Positions 25,150 through 35,300 of a stretch of DNA of 64,000 bases are shown here, one piece after another; position 1 is the first letter of the stretch; every line of letters starts with the position of its first letter. The stretch comes from Rhytidiadelphus loreus (taxonomy: Eukaryota; Streptophyta; Bryopsida; Hypnales; Hylocomiaceae): contig OX344764.1 in assembly GCA_947034895.1 (NCBI GenBank), positions 67,561,348 through 67,625,347 of the forward strand, given 5' to 3'. The notes beneath the pieces are model-generated. The model saw nothing but the letters and a program-made list of their open reading frames with translations. It was not told where the DNA came from and ran no database searches. Position numbers and translations under genes: made by a program.

Positions 25150-27430
25150 GTCTTTACTGGAACATCCTAGTGCTAGGCACTGATCTGATTGCTTCCATTC
25201 TATTTTATTTCTTTGCAAAATGCAGCTTTTCTTAGTTTGTTTCTATCAAGATCCAAGTACTCCTAGAGCATACATTTTCAATTTAGATGCAAACTATATC
25301 ATCATCAGATCATATACCAATACAAGTATTTGCACAGACTATGTGCAAAATTATTGATAGACAAGTGCTAAAAATAGTGAAACCAAGTTTTTTTGAAAAA
25401 AAGTTTTTCACAGTAAACTAAGATATGTCCAAGTAGCAAAAAAAATGTGCATACTAGGTCTTTCCAAAGTCTCCATATGGTTTCTAAAACATGAGAGTAG
25501 GAATTGAGAAAAATAATACAAAAATTCAATCGTTCCTTGAGGTAGTAAGCCTCACCTACACCCATGGCAACCAACATCAAAATATGAGGTTAGTGACCGC
25601 ATGCGAGGTGTCTACAACTTACTTACAACGTGTTATAGTTTTCACAATGAAAAATTGAATCACAACCAATATTATATTTCTCAACTCACATCAAGTATCA
25701 AAACAACAAGAAATAAAACCTGACTGCTGTTCATAGACTGAGACATCGTCATGTTTCCACACAGCAGCAATAGTTTCACTAGCTAATGACCTCCAGCACT
25801 TTGTGTCAACCCAGTAGGTTAATAGAGCCAGAAACTGCAGCACTGCAGCAGGCCGCAAAATTTCGAAATGGCACACCAGCTCGAACCAGAGACTATACAG
25901 GAAGTAAAATGAAAGTTGAGGCTTTGTACACTGGTGCTTAATTGAGTTAACGACTTGCCCGCCCATTCTTGCCGCCATCCAGGTTGTGCTTTCAAACACA
26001 GGTGGAGGCCATTTAAAAAAAACACATCATAATTGTTCAATCAGACTATTTGATCGTCTGAATTAACAGATATTCTAACTATTGAACCGTCTGGCAGAGG
26101 GCTTTTAAGTGTAAGTCTAAATTGGACTAAATATCCACATAGCAAAACTGAGGATTACTGTCATGAGTAATGGTTAACCATCTGTAATGCTTTCTCAATT
26201 AGAAATAAGGTGATCAACTAGAGACTGCTGTAGTGTAGAAGAGTCTTTTTTAGAAAAAAATCTTTGTAGTATTCTTAAGTCTTTACTTAAGTCATATAAA
26301 AACTACAAGTGTGATTTTTTCAAAAAGATCATATTTTTACACTCATCCCAAAAATGGTACTTGGTGATGAAAGCTAGAAAAAGTCAATTCTGGAACATCC
26401 CTTTTTCAGGGCGTTATTCTTATTCATCCTTTGTCAAATAGTATCAAGTTTAAACAGTGCTTATCAAATTCCTTTCCTAGTGATCACCAGTTCATCGTTC
26501 TTGAGAGCATCTTACTACAAGCATTTTATTTCAAGATGCTGTGTATGTAACCTGTGCCAAGACTAGTGACTCAAAAAAAGCTACTTATAGCAATTTTTTA
26601 CTCATCAATATCCTCCCATTTTTTTGAACATGTAGTTTGTAGAGTTAGTTTCTACAACTTCACCATATATTTTTTTCCAAAAGGACTAACAAGGCATCCG
26701 TTTGTTCTAGATCAAGTATGTAAGAAATATGTATCAACATCCAAAGAACTAGGTTCTTAAATCATCCTCTAATTTATGTGGAAAGAGTGGCTTGCTAACT
26801 CATTTAACTTGCTCCAAGAGGATGTGGCCCTCACCTGTACCCATCCCAAAAACAAAAAACAAACCAATGTTATGTTAGTGAGGTGCAACGGGTGTCTTCA
26901 GACCACATCGCGTGTTATAGCTTTCACAAGGCATGAAATTAAAATGAGACAAAGCAAGATTCCACAATAAAATAATATACTTCCACACTAAAGAGTCTTT
27001 TAAATCTGGTTGTTATTCGCTTTCTGTGATGAAGACATGCTGTATCCAAACGATCACGCAAAAGAAGAATCCTGGAGCTTGCTCTCTGGACCACCGTCGA
27101 AGCTATTCAGCTCCTCTGATCTCGCTCAGAGTAACACACAGGTGGATGTTCAGATCTGAAATTCGCTCACACAGGTGGACTTCAGAACTTCCGAAGTTGC
27201 TCCAGTAATACAGCCCACTGGCTAAAAAAGACACGGAAAGCACCCCAGCTATTCCCAAGCAGTGTACAGGGAGTTCATCGTCCAAATGAAGAGCTTGTTT
27301 CCCCGTATTGCAGTTTGACCATTCTATGAGCTGTTGCTTGGCTAAGAGCTCCACATGGGAGTTGGTGCTTGACTTTTTCATACCTTGGATTTTTTTGACC
27401 TTAGCTGATTCCCGTATCAATTTGATACTC
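25150..27430 (-). pseudogene. Duplicated gene-like block inside the transposon
   Basis: Two diverged blocks about 1.25 kb apart align in the same order. Plus-strand CCTCACCTACACCCAT (25,552) matches CCTCACCTGTACCCAT (26,830), and AACGTGTTATAGTTTTCACA matches CGTGTTATAGCTTTCACA. The neighbouring minus-strand reading frames also correspond: copy A (about 25,720-26,040) reads ...VWKHDDVSVYEQQS before a GT donor, and copy B (about 27,030-27,420) reads ...VWIQHVFITESE then a stop. Both are less AT-rich than the surroundings. Copy B has in-frame stops, so it is broken. This fits a host gene fragment captured by a transposon and then duplicated. I cannot name the gene. Confidence 0.35.
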
Positions 27431-27975
27431 TATCTTAACTCCTGTATTTATTTTCAGAGGTTGTTAATAAAGCATCAAGGTATTTTAACATTGACAGATG
27501 CTTAACTTAACTTTAGTTGAAGCTATCGCACAGTTGTCATGTGGCAGTGGTGCCTCAAAAGTATTAATTCTACATATCATGCTTAAAAAAGTCAAGTGAT
27601 ATGGGATAAGATCATATCTTTGAGTAGTGTGAGACTAAGTATTCATGTGAAATCCTCATTAATTACACATTTGTGACAACAAATAGTAATTCATAGAAGA
27701 TTTCTTGGTCATGTGTGTGTGGCTTAAAATCATTTTTTGCGACTCACATACGAAAATTCATATGTGGATAATATCATTTGTTACATTTTTGGGAACAACC
27801 ATTAATAATAAATGGTCATTTTCTTAGTCATGTCTATATGTACTAGCATCATGTCTTTAGACATCACTTAGTAATAGTCATCATCCGCAAATAGTCTTTC
27901 TATTATATTTTTGAGACACCAAGTAGTAATAGGACTTTTTCTTAGTCACGATTCTAATACTTGGAAATGAAATCT

Positions 27976-28022
27976 CAAAAAAAAAAAAAAAAAAAAAAAA
28001 AAAATTAAAAAAAAAAAAAATT
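27976..28022. repeat. Poly(A) tract
   Basis: An almost pure A run of about 45 bases interrupted once by TT. It may be the tail of a retroposed copy on the plus strand or simple slippage; no source gene was recognised next to it. Confidence 0.6.
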
Positions 28023-28228
28023 TAAATGAATTTTTTATTCTCCTCAGCGCCGAGGAACTTCCCTCGTCTCCGAGGAGAGCCCAACTCTAAGAGGCGAGCA
28101 GTTATAAAAATTAAAATCTCAATGAAACAACCTTCAGTGATTTCAAATGAATCCTAATTAATAACCAATTTTTTTTCCTAAGAATTTAGCAAAGTCCAAT
28201 AAGTAGCACATTAAAGTTGTTGAAGGAA

Positions 28229-28415
28229 ACCTGGTAATAGGTTCACGGTAATAGGATCATGGTAGTCGATACTAAAATTTATCAAAAATAATGAATTTTG
28301 ATCAAATTTTTTAAATGGAATCTCTAAAAAATTATATGCCTACAGGCTCACAAGCTCACAAGCTCACAGGCTCACAAGCTCACGCTCGCAGGCTCACAAT
28401 ATAGCAACCCTGCTT
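28229..28415 (-). mobile_element. GTGAGC-rich dispersed repeat, copy 2 (inverted)
   Basis: In plus orientation it starts GGTAATAGGTTCACGGTAAT and ends with repeated GGCTCACAAGCTCACA words followed by TAGCAACCCTGC. This is the reverse complement of the 24,171-24,400 copy, with a longer GTGAGC run. The two copies face each other 4 kb apart. Confidence 0.5.
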
Positions 28416-28909
28416 GCAACCCAATAGAATCATCTTCACATTATTGTAAGGAATATAGGCCCTATTGGATTTTGTGAATGATTCATTGTGATATATATGT
28501 TTTATATTGTTTGTTAATAAATGTCAATAAAGAGAGTTGCATTACTTCTTACATTCTCCTTCTCCAATATGATTGTCTCATCTATATCTCTAAAATAATG
28601 TGTATGTGTTTTTAACTACGTGAAGAGTTTTTTTCAACTATTAAATCATCTTGATGTATAATTGCAATGTGTCATGTCCATTTTAAATGCATGAAAAATG
28701 CAATTGTAGTTTGTAATTAAAGCTATTTTAATTGGACCTCAATCACCCCAATCACAAACTACACACAAATTTTAATAATATGACTCTCAATTATTCAAAA
28801 TATCACTTGCTTGAGTTACATTTCACAATATATATTGGCCAAAATATAATTAGATATAGTCATATAATGCTCATACTCATGTGTGTCAAAATGTAACCGT
28901 AGATGTTCC

Positions 28910-29515
28910 AAAATATGACTACAATTAATCATAAAATTATTAATGACATCCACATTAACTACCATGTCAATAAAAGAATATGACTCATAAGAGTCACATA
29001 AGAGTTATTTTCTACGTAGTAGAAAATATGACTCACAAAAGTGATATTTCACAATTCACATCAACAAAGAACATGACTCATCACAATCATATTCCACATC
29101 ATTAAAAAATATGACTCATTGCAGTCATATTCCACGTTAGCCAAAATATGATTCATTATAGTCATATTCCACATCAACCAAAACATGACTCACTACAGTC
29201 ATATTCCATATCAGCCAAGAATATGACTAAACAGAGTCATATGCCATGTAGGATTTATTCTTCTTTTCCTGGGTAGCTCAAGAAAAAGTCTAGCCTCCAA
29301 GGATAGTCAACATATACGCTATGTTGGGAAAATATGGCTAATTATACCCCCAACCTATATGACTCAAAATATGACTGATGTCCAAAGCAACTCATTGGTA
29401 ATGACTGGATCCAGTCATGCTCCAAGTCATCTACAATGATTTCTGCATGAGTCGTATTTTTTGATTTTATGACTCACTGTAGTCATATTTTGCAGTCATA
29501 AAACATTGCTTTTGC
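28910..29515. repeat. Subterminal palindromic repeats (ATATGACT...AGTCATAT)
   Basis: Between 28,975 and 29,250 about seven units spaced about 38 bases apart each contain ATATGACTCA, 4-6 bases, then AGTCATATTCCA; each unit is a small hairpin. More isolated ATATGACT and AGTCATAT copies follow up to the right terminus. Matching motifs occur near the left end of the 5.8-kb element. Such subterminal arrays are typical transposase-binding regions of CACTA elements. Confidence 0.7.
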
Positions 29516-29875
29516 TTTTGTTGTAGCTACAAACTTTTATAATTTTAGCTTAAAACATTTTAACTTATAAGCTAAGACCTAATTATATACTAGACTTCCT
29601 CTTAAGAATGATTGTAATTATTCTCTTTACTTAAGCTTTTCCTTCATATAATTTAAACAACTTTCGCAACAGTTTAAAGCAAAATCATTTCATCAGTTCA
29701 ACCGTTTATAAACATAATCTTAATGACTTAAATAGCTTATAGTTTTTCTTTTAATATAATTACATTGAAAACCTCTCAACAACTTATTGCTTTAAGCGTA
29801 TGTTCCTTACACTTTGTGGTTTAACTTGACAAATCGACTTGCTTAAATATTAGCCACTTGTTTAATTGTAGGGAT

Positions 29876-29990
29876 GCTAGTATGTGAGCCTAAGAGCGTG
29901 AGCATGTGAGCCTATGAGCCTGTGAGCCTCCAATTTTTTTTCTTCGATTTAGAAATTATAATTCCATTGAGGACCTACGACCGTAGAATT
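29876..29990 (+). mobile_element. GTGAGC-rich dispersed repeat, copy 3 (partial)
   Basis: GGATGCTAGTATGTGAGCCT opens a run of GTGAGC/ATGAGC words, followed by an AT-rich stretch and GACCTACGACCGTAGA, a degraded form of the CTATTACCGTGG end. Same orientation as copy 1. Confidence 0.4.
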
Positions 29991-30846
29991 AGATGAAAGG
30001 ATCTATAGGCCGACTAAACAACAAATGAATATGCTACTAATGATTTTGTACCAAAATATTGAACCATGGGCCTTTATATAAATTTAAAGGATGAAAATGG
30101 TCCACCTATTTTATTTTATTTTTTTAACTATGCTTTAAATTTTTTAGAAATATCTTGAACATGCAAAATATAAAATGAACATAGTAGACGTATATTATAC
30201 ACCAAATAAATGTATTAACCCTGAATACTCTAAATGACCATTTTTCTAATTGATGCCCTTTTTTTTTAACTATCTTTATTTAAATTTTATTTATTTATTA
30301 AATAAAAAACATTTCTAATAAATAGAAGACATGATTAATTCAATGGTAGTAGTTTAATTGAAATCTAAGTTAAATTTCATTTTCTAGAATTTCATAAAAT
30401 TCAAATGGTGGAGTGTGATTTAGGACTCATCTTTTATTGTTCAATTTGGGCATAGGATGAAGTTTTAGGCATTGAATGAAATTGTTGCCACATCATACAA
30501 AGGTAGATTCAATTTGAGAAACAAGACAATAGAAATCAAATATCAATTCATGAAAATAAAATTAGATATTGTTTAACTCATATACACTAAGTTCAAAATA
30601 TAAGTATACTCTACGATCATGAGATCTAGAAAGTGATAGAGACATCGAAGATGAACCAAATGAAGCATTAGTATAAACTAATGCTAAATTTTCAGCATAG
30701 ACATGGAGGCCATGAGGATTGAGAGAGGGGCTTCTAAGAAATCTAGGGTGTTGATAAAAAGGCTAGGTTTGCCTTGGCAATGGATTCATTCAACTGCAAA
30801 CAATAAACCATATATCGGAAAATATAGTAACAAATTTAAATACTTT
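29991..30846. other. AT-rich intergenic, nothing identified
   Basis: No ORF beyond chance length, no repeat with clear borders. Confidence 0.4.
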
Positions 30847-30978
30847 CACTAGTAGAAAATCAAGCCCAATCTGTTGTTTTGGTCGCATTGATCATCAACA
30901 AATTTTTGTTGATCAACAAAAATTTGTTGATGATCAACGCGACCAAAACAACAGATTGGGCCTGATTTTCTACTAGTG
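30847..30978. mobile_element. CACTAGTAGAAAA foldback MITE (132 bp)
   Basis: Begins CACTAGTAGAAAATCA and ends TGATTTTCTACTAGTG. The two halves are almost perfect inverted copies (CAATCTGTTGTTTTGGTCGC on the left, GCGACCAAAACAACAGATTG on the right), so a transcript would form one long hairpin. The flanks are TTT on the left and AAA on the right, so no direct target duplication is seen; the palindrome in fact extends six bases into the flanks. Confidence 0.75.
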
Positions 30979-31381
30979 AAAGTATAGAATTTATAATTGA
31001 AGTTGTTGAAAAGGAAAAATAAAATAAAATTTACTGACATAAACTGTGAAGTAGTGTGACATCTTCAATTAGAGAGTCATCATCAATCTCCATACCGGCC
31101 ATTGCATGTGATTGTAGAATCAAAAATCTTGGATATAATTATAGGTGTTTGTGGAGGCTTTTGTATCTCATCAAAAAGTTTGGTATCACTTTCTAATGCA
31201 AGGATATAACAATTAGAGGAATCAACCACTCTAATAAAAGAACCTAAATGAAATATAATATCGAATTGAAGTACAAAAAAAAGAGTGAAATAAAATATAG
31301 AGAAAGAAGTAAGTCAATATTGTAGATTAGAATACATGTAGAGGCAGTCATGTCTACCACAATGCCACCTACAGGACTTAC

Positions 31382-31714
31382 TTAGGCAATGTTATGAACA
31401 AAAAACTTCATTAGAACCTCAAACTTCTTCTTTGCACCCCTCCATACCTTGCCATCTTCCTTTGTATATACTTGAGTTGTTGTAGTAATAGAGTTGAAGA
31501 AGATGTCGTCTGTAGCTAAATCAATCTCAAGAATTGAGGGATCAATAGTAATCACAAACTCTTGAAGTTGCCTTGCAATAGGGGAGGCAAATGATTGAAC
31601 TTCATGTAATGTTGCCAATATAGTTACAATGTCTCCTTTGACCTTCAGAACAATAATTTCAACAACATAATGCCACATGAAGTTGTTTGCGTAAATGCAG
31701 TTGATAATAGGCAA
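31382..31714 (-). CDS. Hypothetical ORF fragment, 110 codons
   Basis: I do not recognise a family. The frame runs from 31,714 to a TAA at 31,382-31,384 and gives a non-low-complexity protein with EIIVLKVKGDIVTILATL, then ITIDPSILEIDLATDDIFF, then GKVWRGAKKKFEVLMKFF. Upstream on the same strand the frame stays protein-like beyond a TGA (…YDVWDGNYHLQV before the stop), suggesting a longer coding region that has acquired a stop. It is probably a transposon or captured-gene remnant rather than an active gene. Confidence 0.3.
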   Translation of the reverse strand: MPIINCIYANNFMWHYVVEIIVLKVKGDIVTILATLHEVQSFASPIARQLQEFVITIDPSILEIDLATDDIFFNSITTTTQVYTKEDGKVWRGAKKKFEVLMKFFVHNIA

Positions 31715-32157
31715 TCATACTTGCAAATGATAGTTGCCATCCCACACATCATAAGATCTTGCCAGAGAAAACTTTGAGATTTTCATCATTTTCCAATTCT
31801 TTCTCAAATGCAATATTAGCCCCTAAACTGCTCAAGACAAGAAGAATTGAAGTCTTCACAATCTCCTTTTCTTAAAAAGCCATGTAATTGTAACTCTAAT
31901 TGATCTTCAGAAAAAGGCTGAAGTAATTCTAGATCTCATTATATCAACATCTTTGTAATTACATCCAAATAAAGATTAATATGTAATTTAACATAGTGGC
32001 TATTAATTGGTTTAAGAAGGCAATTTTTTTTCAAAACTTAATCAAATGTAGCATATGTTGTAAGCAAATTTAAGTCCCTAAAAGTGCAGCCGTTAATAGT
32101 TGGGGGGTAGCAAGGTGAAAATTTTTAACATGTGATCTACATTCTAGCATGTAGAAA

Positions 32158-33216
32158 CACTAGTAGAAAAAAACAGTGCCCAAATCAACAAAAATCAACA
32201 CAAAAGTGTTGATTTTTTTTGTTGATTTGGACGTGTTAATTTGGGTACTTTTTAACACAAAACTGTTGATTTGTTTTGTTTTGTTTTGTTAATTTGGGCA
32301 CTAAAATTTTCCTTTAAAAATCAATTTAAAAAAAATTAGACCAATGAAAAGCTACCACGTGGCACTGCCACGCGAGCAACCCGCCACGTGGCACCCCATT
32401 TGGGGTTGCTGGCAAGGTTTGAGCCTTGCACCTCACTCTTGGGGTGCAAGGTTCAAACCAATGCACCACACATACACATGCATGTGTGTGTGGATTTTAT
32501 TTTATTTTATTTTATCTAGGTAAAGTGTTTTTTTTTCCTTTTTTTGTTAAACACAGCAGATTTTGAAGGCCATTTAAGCATAGCAAAAAAACTTTTTTCT
32601 TTAAACTTTGAACTAAGAAAAGTTGCTAAATAAAAGTATCTTTCATCTCCAGAAATCCGTTTGCAATTTTAAGTCTCCAATCAAAAGTTATGACTAAATT
32701 TTAAGGAGGGTCTTTCATAATGTCAAAAAAAATTCAATGGAACCCCTCTATGAAATTTAGTCATAACTTTTGATTGGAGACTTAAAATTGCAAACGGATT
32801 TTAAGAGAAGAAAGATACTTGTATTTAGCAACTTCTCTTAGTTCAAAGTTTAAAAAAAAAGTTGTTTTGCTATGCTTAAATGGTCTTTGAAGTCTGCTGA
32901 CTTTGAAAATTACCAAATTGGGAATGATTTATTTATTTTTTCCAAAAACAAACTATTTATAGAATACTAATTATGATAATTTACACATTTTTTCAAATAA
33001 AAAAATTTACTTGAGAATTTTTTAGTCAAAATTAACAAAAAAGTGTTGATTTTTTGTTAATTTAAAAATGCAGTACCCAAATTAACAAAAAAATTTGTTG
33101 ATTTGGGCAGTTTTTACGAAAATCAACAAAAAATTGTAAAAATGAACGATGCAATACCCAAATCAACAAAAATTTGTTGATGTTTTGTTAATTTTGGCAC
33201 TGTTTTTCTACTAGTG
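32158..33216. mobile_element. Large CACTAGTAGAAAA foldback element (1,059 bp)
   Basis: Begins CACTAGTAGAAAAAAACAG and ends CTGTTTTTCTACTAGTG, flanked by AAA on each side (32,155-32,157 and 33,217-33,219). Inside is a long inverted repeat: about 150-base arms at roughly 32,555-32,706 and 32,748-32,905 (for example ATAACTTTTGATTGGAGACT on the right against AGTCTCCAATCAAAAGTTAT on the left) around a loop of about 40 bases. It has no transposase. It also contains a pol III-like A/B box pair (32,458-32,468 and 32,416-32,425, minus strand). It interrupts the fringe of the CCGTTAACGG array. Confidence 0.75.
32416..32468 (-). promoter_or_regulatory. tRNA-like A box and B box pair
   Basis: Minus-strand TGGTGCATTGG (32,468-32,458) fits the A-box consensus TRGYNNANNNG. 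GCTCAAACC (32,424-32,416) fits the B box except for one base. Start-to-start spacing is about 44 bases. The segment between forms a hairpin (GGTTTGAGCCTTGCACC against GGTGCAAGGTTCAAACC). It could be a SINE head captured in the foldback element; whether it is transcribed is unknown. Confidence 0.35.
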
Positions 33217-33865
33217 AAAAATAATTGCGGTCCCAAAAATCGAAGCGATTAATGGCTGAAGGTAGTAAGGTGAAAAAATTTCAGTATGCAAAATATGGAT
33301 TCTACTATAGGTGAAAGATAAGATTAGTGGAAAATAATTATTTTGAAGTATGTGGAAAAATAAATAAAATGAATAGAAGAAATTATCAAATTCAGCTAGA
33401 ATTAATTGAGCAAATTGTTGTAAAAAAACAAATTCTTTTAATACAAGTTAAAATGTTCAAAGACCATATACAATCAAATAAATTTTTGATGAAAAACTAA
33501 AGGAAATTTTAAAATGATATTTTGCAGAGATGGAGGGTAGAAAGGTGGTTTTATAATGAAATCCATTGTTCCTTATGAACCCTCAAAGGATATGGGATAA
33601 TTTGAAGATTGAATTCCTACTAATCTTAACCATTAATATATCCCACATGCGTTGCTTCACCTCCTACCATCCAATTTGTATAAAGATCTTATCTTCCTCA
33701 ATTTTACAAACATCTATGTAAGTGACTCTTGAAGTTTTTTTATGAACATTTTGGATTTTTTTCAAAATAATGTTGAATTTCCAAAATATTCAGTATGAAA
33801 GTGAAAACCTTGTTCTTCACTTATGGTAGTATGTAGGAAAAAATTGGGGTCTTGAAAACCCTAGC
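33217..33865. other. Fringe of palindromic array, otherwise AT-rich
   Basis: A degraded array unit sits at about 33,238-33,280 (GAAGCGATTAATGGCTGAAG then GTAGTAAGGTG). A matching one lies just left of the foldback element (32,085-32,125). The rest shows no gene. Confidence 0.45.
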
Positions 33866-35300
33866 TGTTAATGGTGGAGGGTAGGAAGGTCCCTACTAGA
33901 AGGGAAGTTGGATCCTCTAAAAGCGTAACCGTTAACGGTGGGAGGTAGCAAAGTTCATACAAGAAGGGAAGTTGGATCCTCTAAAAGCGTAACCGTTAAC
34001 GGTGAGAGGTAGCAAAGTTCATACAAGAAGGGAAGTTGGATCCTCTAAAAGCGTAACCGTTAACGGCGGGGGGTAGCAAGGTCCATACAAGAAGGGAAGT
34101 TGGATCCTCTAAAAGTGTAATCGTTAATGGCGGGGGGTAGCAAGGTCCATTAAAGAAAAATGCATCTTCAAAACCCCCGCCATTAATAGCGGAGGGTAGT
34201 AAGGTCCATAAAAAAAAAATGCATCTCCATACCCCTCGCTGTTAATGACGGGAGGTAGTAAGGTCTATAAAAAAAAAGTTGCATCTTCAAATCCCCGCCA
34301 TTAACAACGGGGGGTAACAAGGTCCATAAAAAGAACAAAAATTGCATCTCCCAAAACCCCACCGTTAACAACGAGGGATAGCAAGGTCTATAAAAAAAAA
34401 TTGCATCTCCAAACCCGCCGCCATTAACGGCGGGGGGTTAGTAAGGTCCATAAAATAAAAGCATCTCCAAACCCCCTCCACTGTTAACGGCGGGAGGTAG
34501 CAAGGTCCATAAAAAAATTAAAAATTGCATCTCTATACCCCTAGGCCGTTAACGGTGGGGGTTAGCAAGGTCCATAAAAAAAAAGTTGCATCTCCAAACT
34601 CCCCGCCGTTAACGGCTGGGGGTAGCAAGGTCCATAAAAAAAATGCATCTCCAACCTCCTCGCTGTTAACGGCAGGGGTAGCAAGGTCCATAAAAAAATT
34701 GCATCTCCATACCCTTGCCGTTAACGGCGGAGGTAGCAAGGTCCATAAAAAAAATTGCATCTCCATACCCCCCGCCACCATTAACGGCAGCGGGTAGCGA
34801 GGTCCATAGAAGAAGCGAAGTTGGATCCTCTAAAAGCGATGCCATTAACGGCAGGGGGGGAGCAAGGTTCATAAAAGAAGCGAAGTTGGATCCTCTAAAA
34901 GTGATGCCATTAACGGCAGGGGGGGAGCAAGGTTCATAAAAGAAGCGAAGTTGGATCCTCTAAAAGCGTCGCCGTTAACGGTGGGGGGTAACGAAATCCA
35001 TAGAAGAAGTGAAGTTGGATCCTCTAAAAGCGTAGCTGTTAATGGCAAGGGGGTAGCAAGTTTCATAAAAGAAGCCAACTTGAATCTTGTGAAGTGCAGT
35101 CGTTAAGGGCAAGGGGTGAGGTAGCAAGGTCCATAAAAAAAATCAACTTGAATCCTATGAAGCGGAACCATTAATAGCGGGGGGTAGCAAAGAGCACATG
35201 AAGTGCAACGTTTGACTATGTCCTAACATTTGTTGCCCTAAATTGAAGCCCTAAGAATCATCGCCATCAACGGTTGGAGGTAGTAAGGCACCTTAAAATC
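33866..35300. repeat. Palindrome-centred tandem array, about 23 units of 57-67 bp
   Basis: Each unit has a CCGTTAACGG-type palindrome (exact in at least seven units, one or two changes in the rest), a G-rich GGGGGGTAGCAAGGTCCATA block, and one of two arms. Type A has GAAGTTGGATCCTCTAAAAG (units at 33,866-34,150 and 34,790-35,040). Type B has an A run plus TTGCATCTCCAAACCCC (34,140-34,800). The last units (35,040-35,300) are degenerate. The order A-B-A shows block amplification. Overlapping ORFs on both strands (34,183-35,078) are translations of the repeat and not genes. AACGG is also the core of plant MSA/MYB3R sites, so a binding role is conceivable but unproven. Confidence 0.85.

Larger units (their letters stand above)
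23682..29526. mobile_element. CACTA-like composite DNA transposon (5.8 kb)
   Basis: The left end reads CTACAACAATAGTAGTGTTT (preceded by CA, giving CACTACAACAA) and the right end reads TTGCTTTTGTTGTAG, its imperfect inverted copy; GTTTTATAACTG and CAGTCATAAAAC continue the pairing inside. Both sides are flanked by CTACA (23,677-23,681 and 29,527-29,531), though with the CACTA reading the target duplication would be CTA. Subterminal regions carry many ATATGACT and AGTCATAT motifs (23,730-23,945 and 28,900-29,510), as CACTA transposase-binding repeats do. No intact transposase was found; the interior holds other repeats and gene-like fragments. Ends are well supported, family assignment moderately. 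Confidence 0.6.

Noticed and set aside
25691..26040. Independent intact gene on the minus strand
   Set aside because: Two competing frames, no clear start, and a diverged broken duplicate 1.25 kb away; better explained as a captured fragment.
34183..35078. ORFs on both strands with LWTLLPPAVNGG / KVHKK repeats
   Set aside because: By-products of the tandem array; open in several frames on both strands at once.
33866..35300. CRISPR array
   Set aside because: Units are contiguous and variable with no unique spacers, there are no cas genes, and the genome is eukaryotic.
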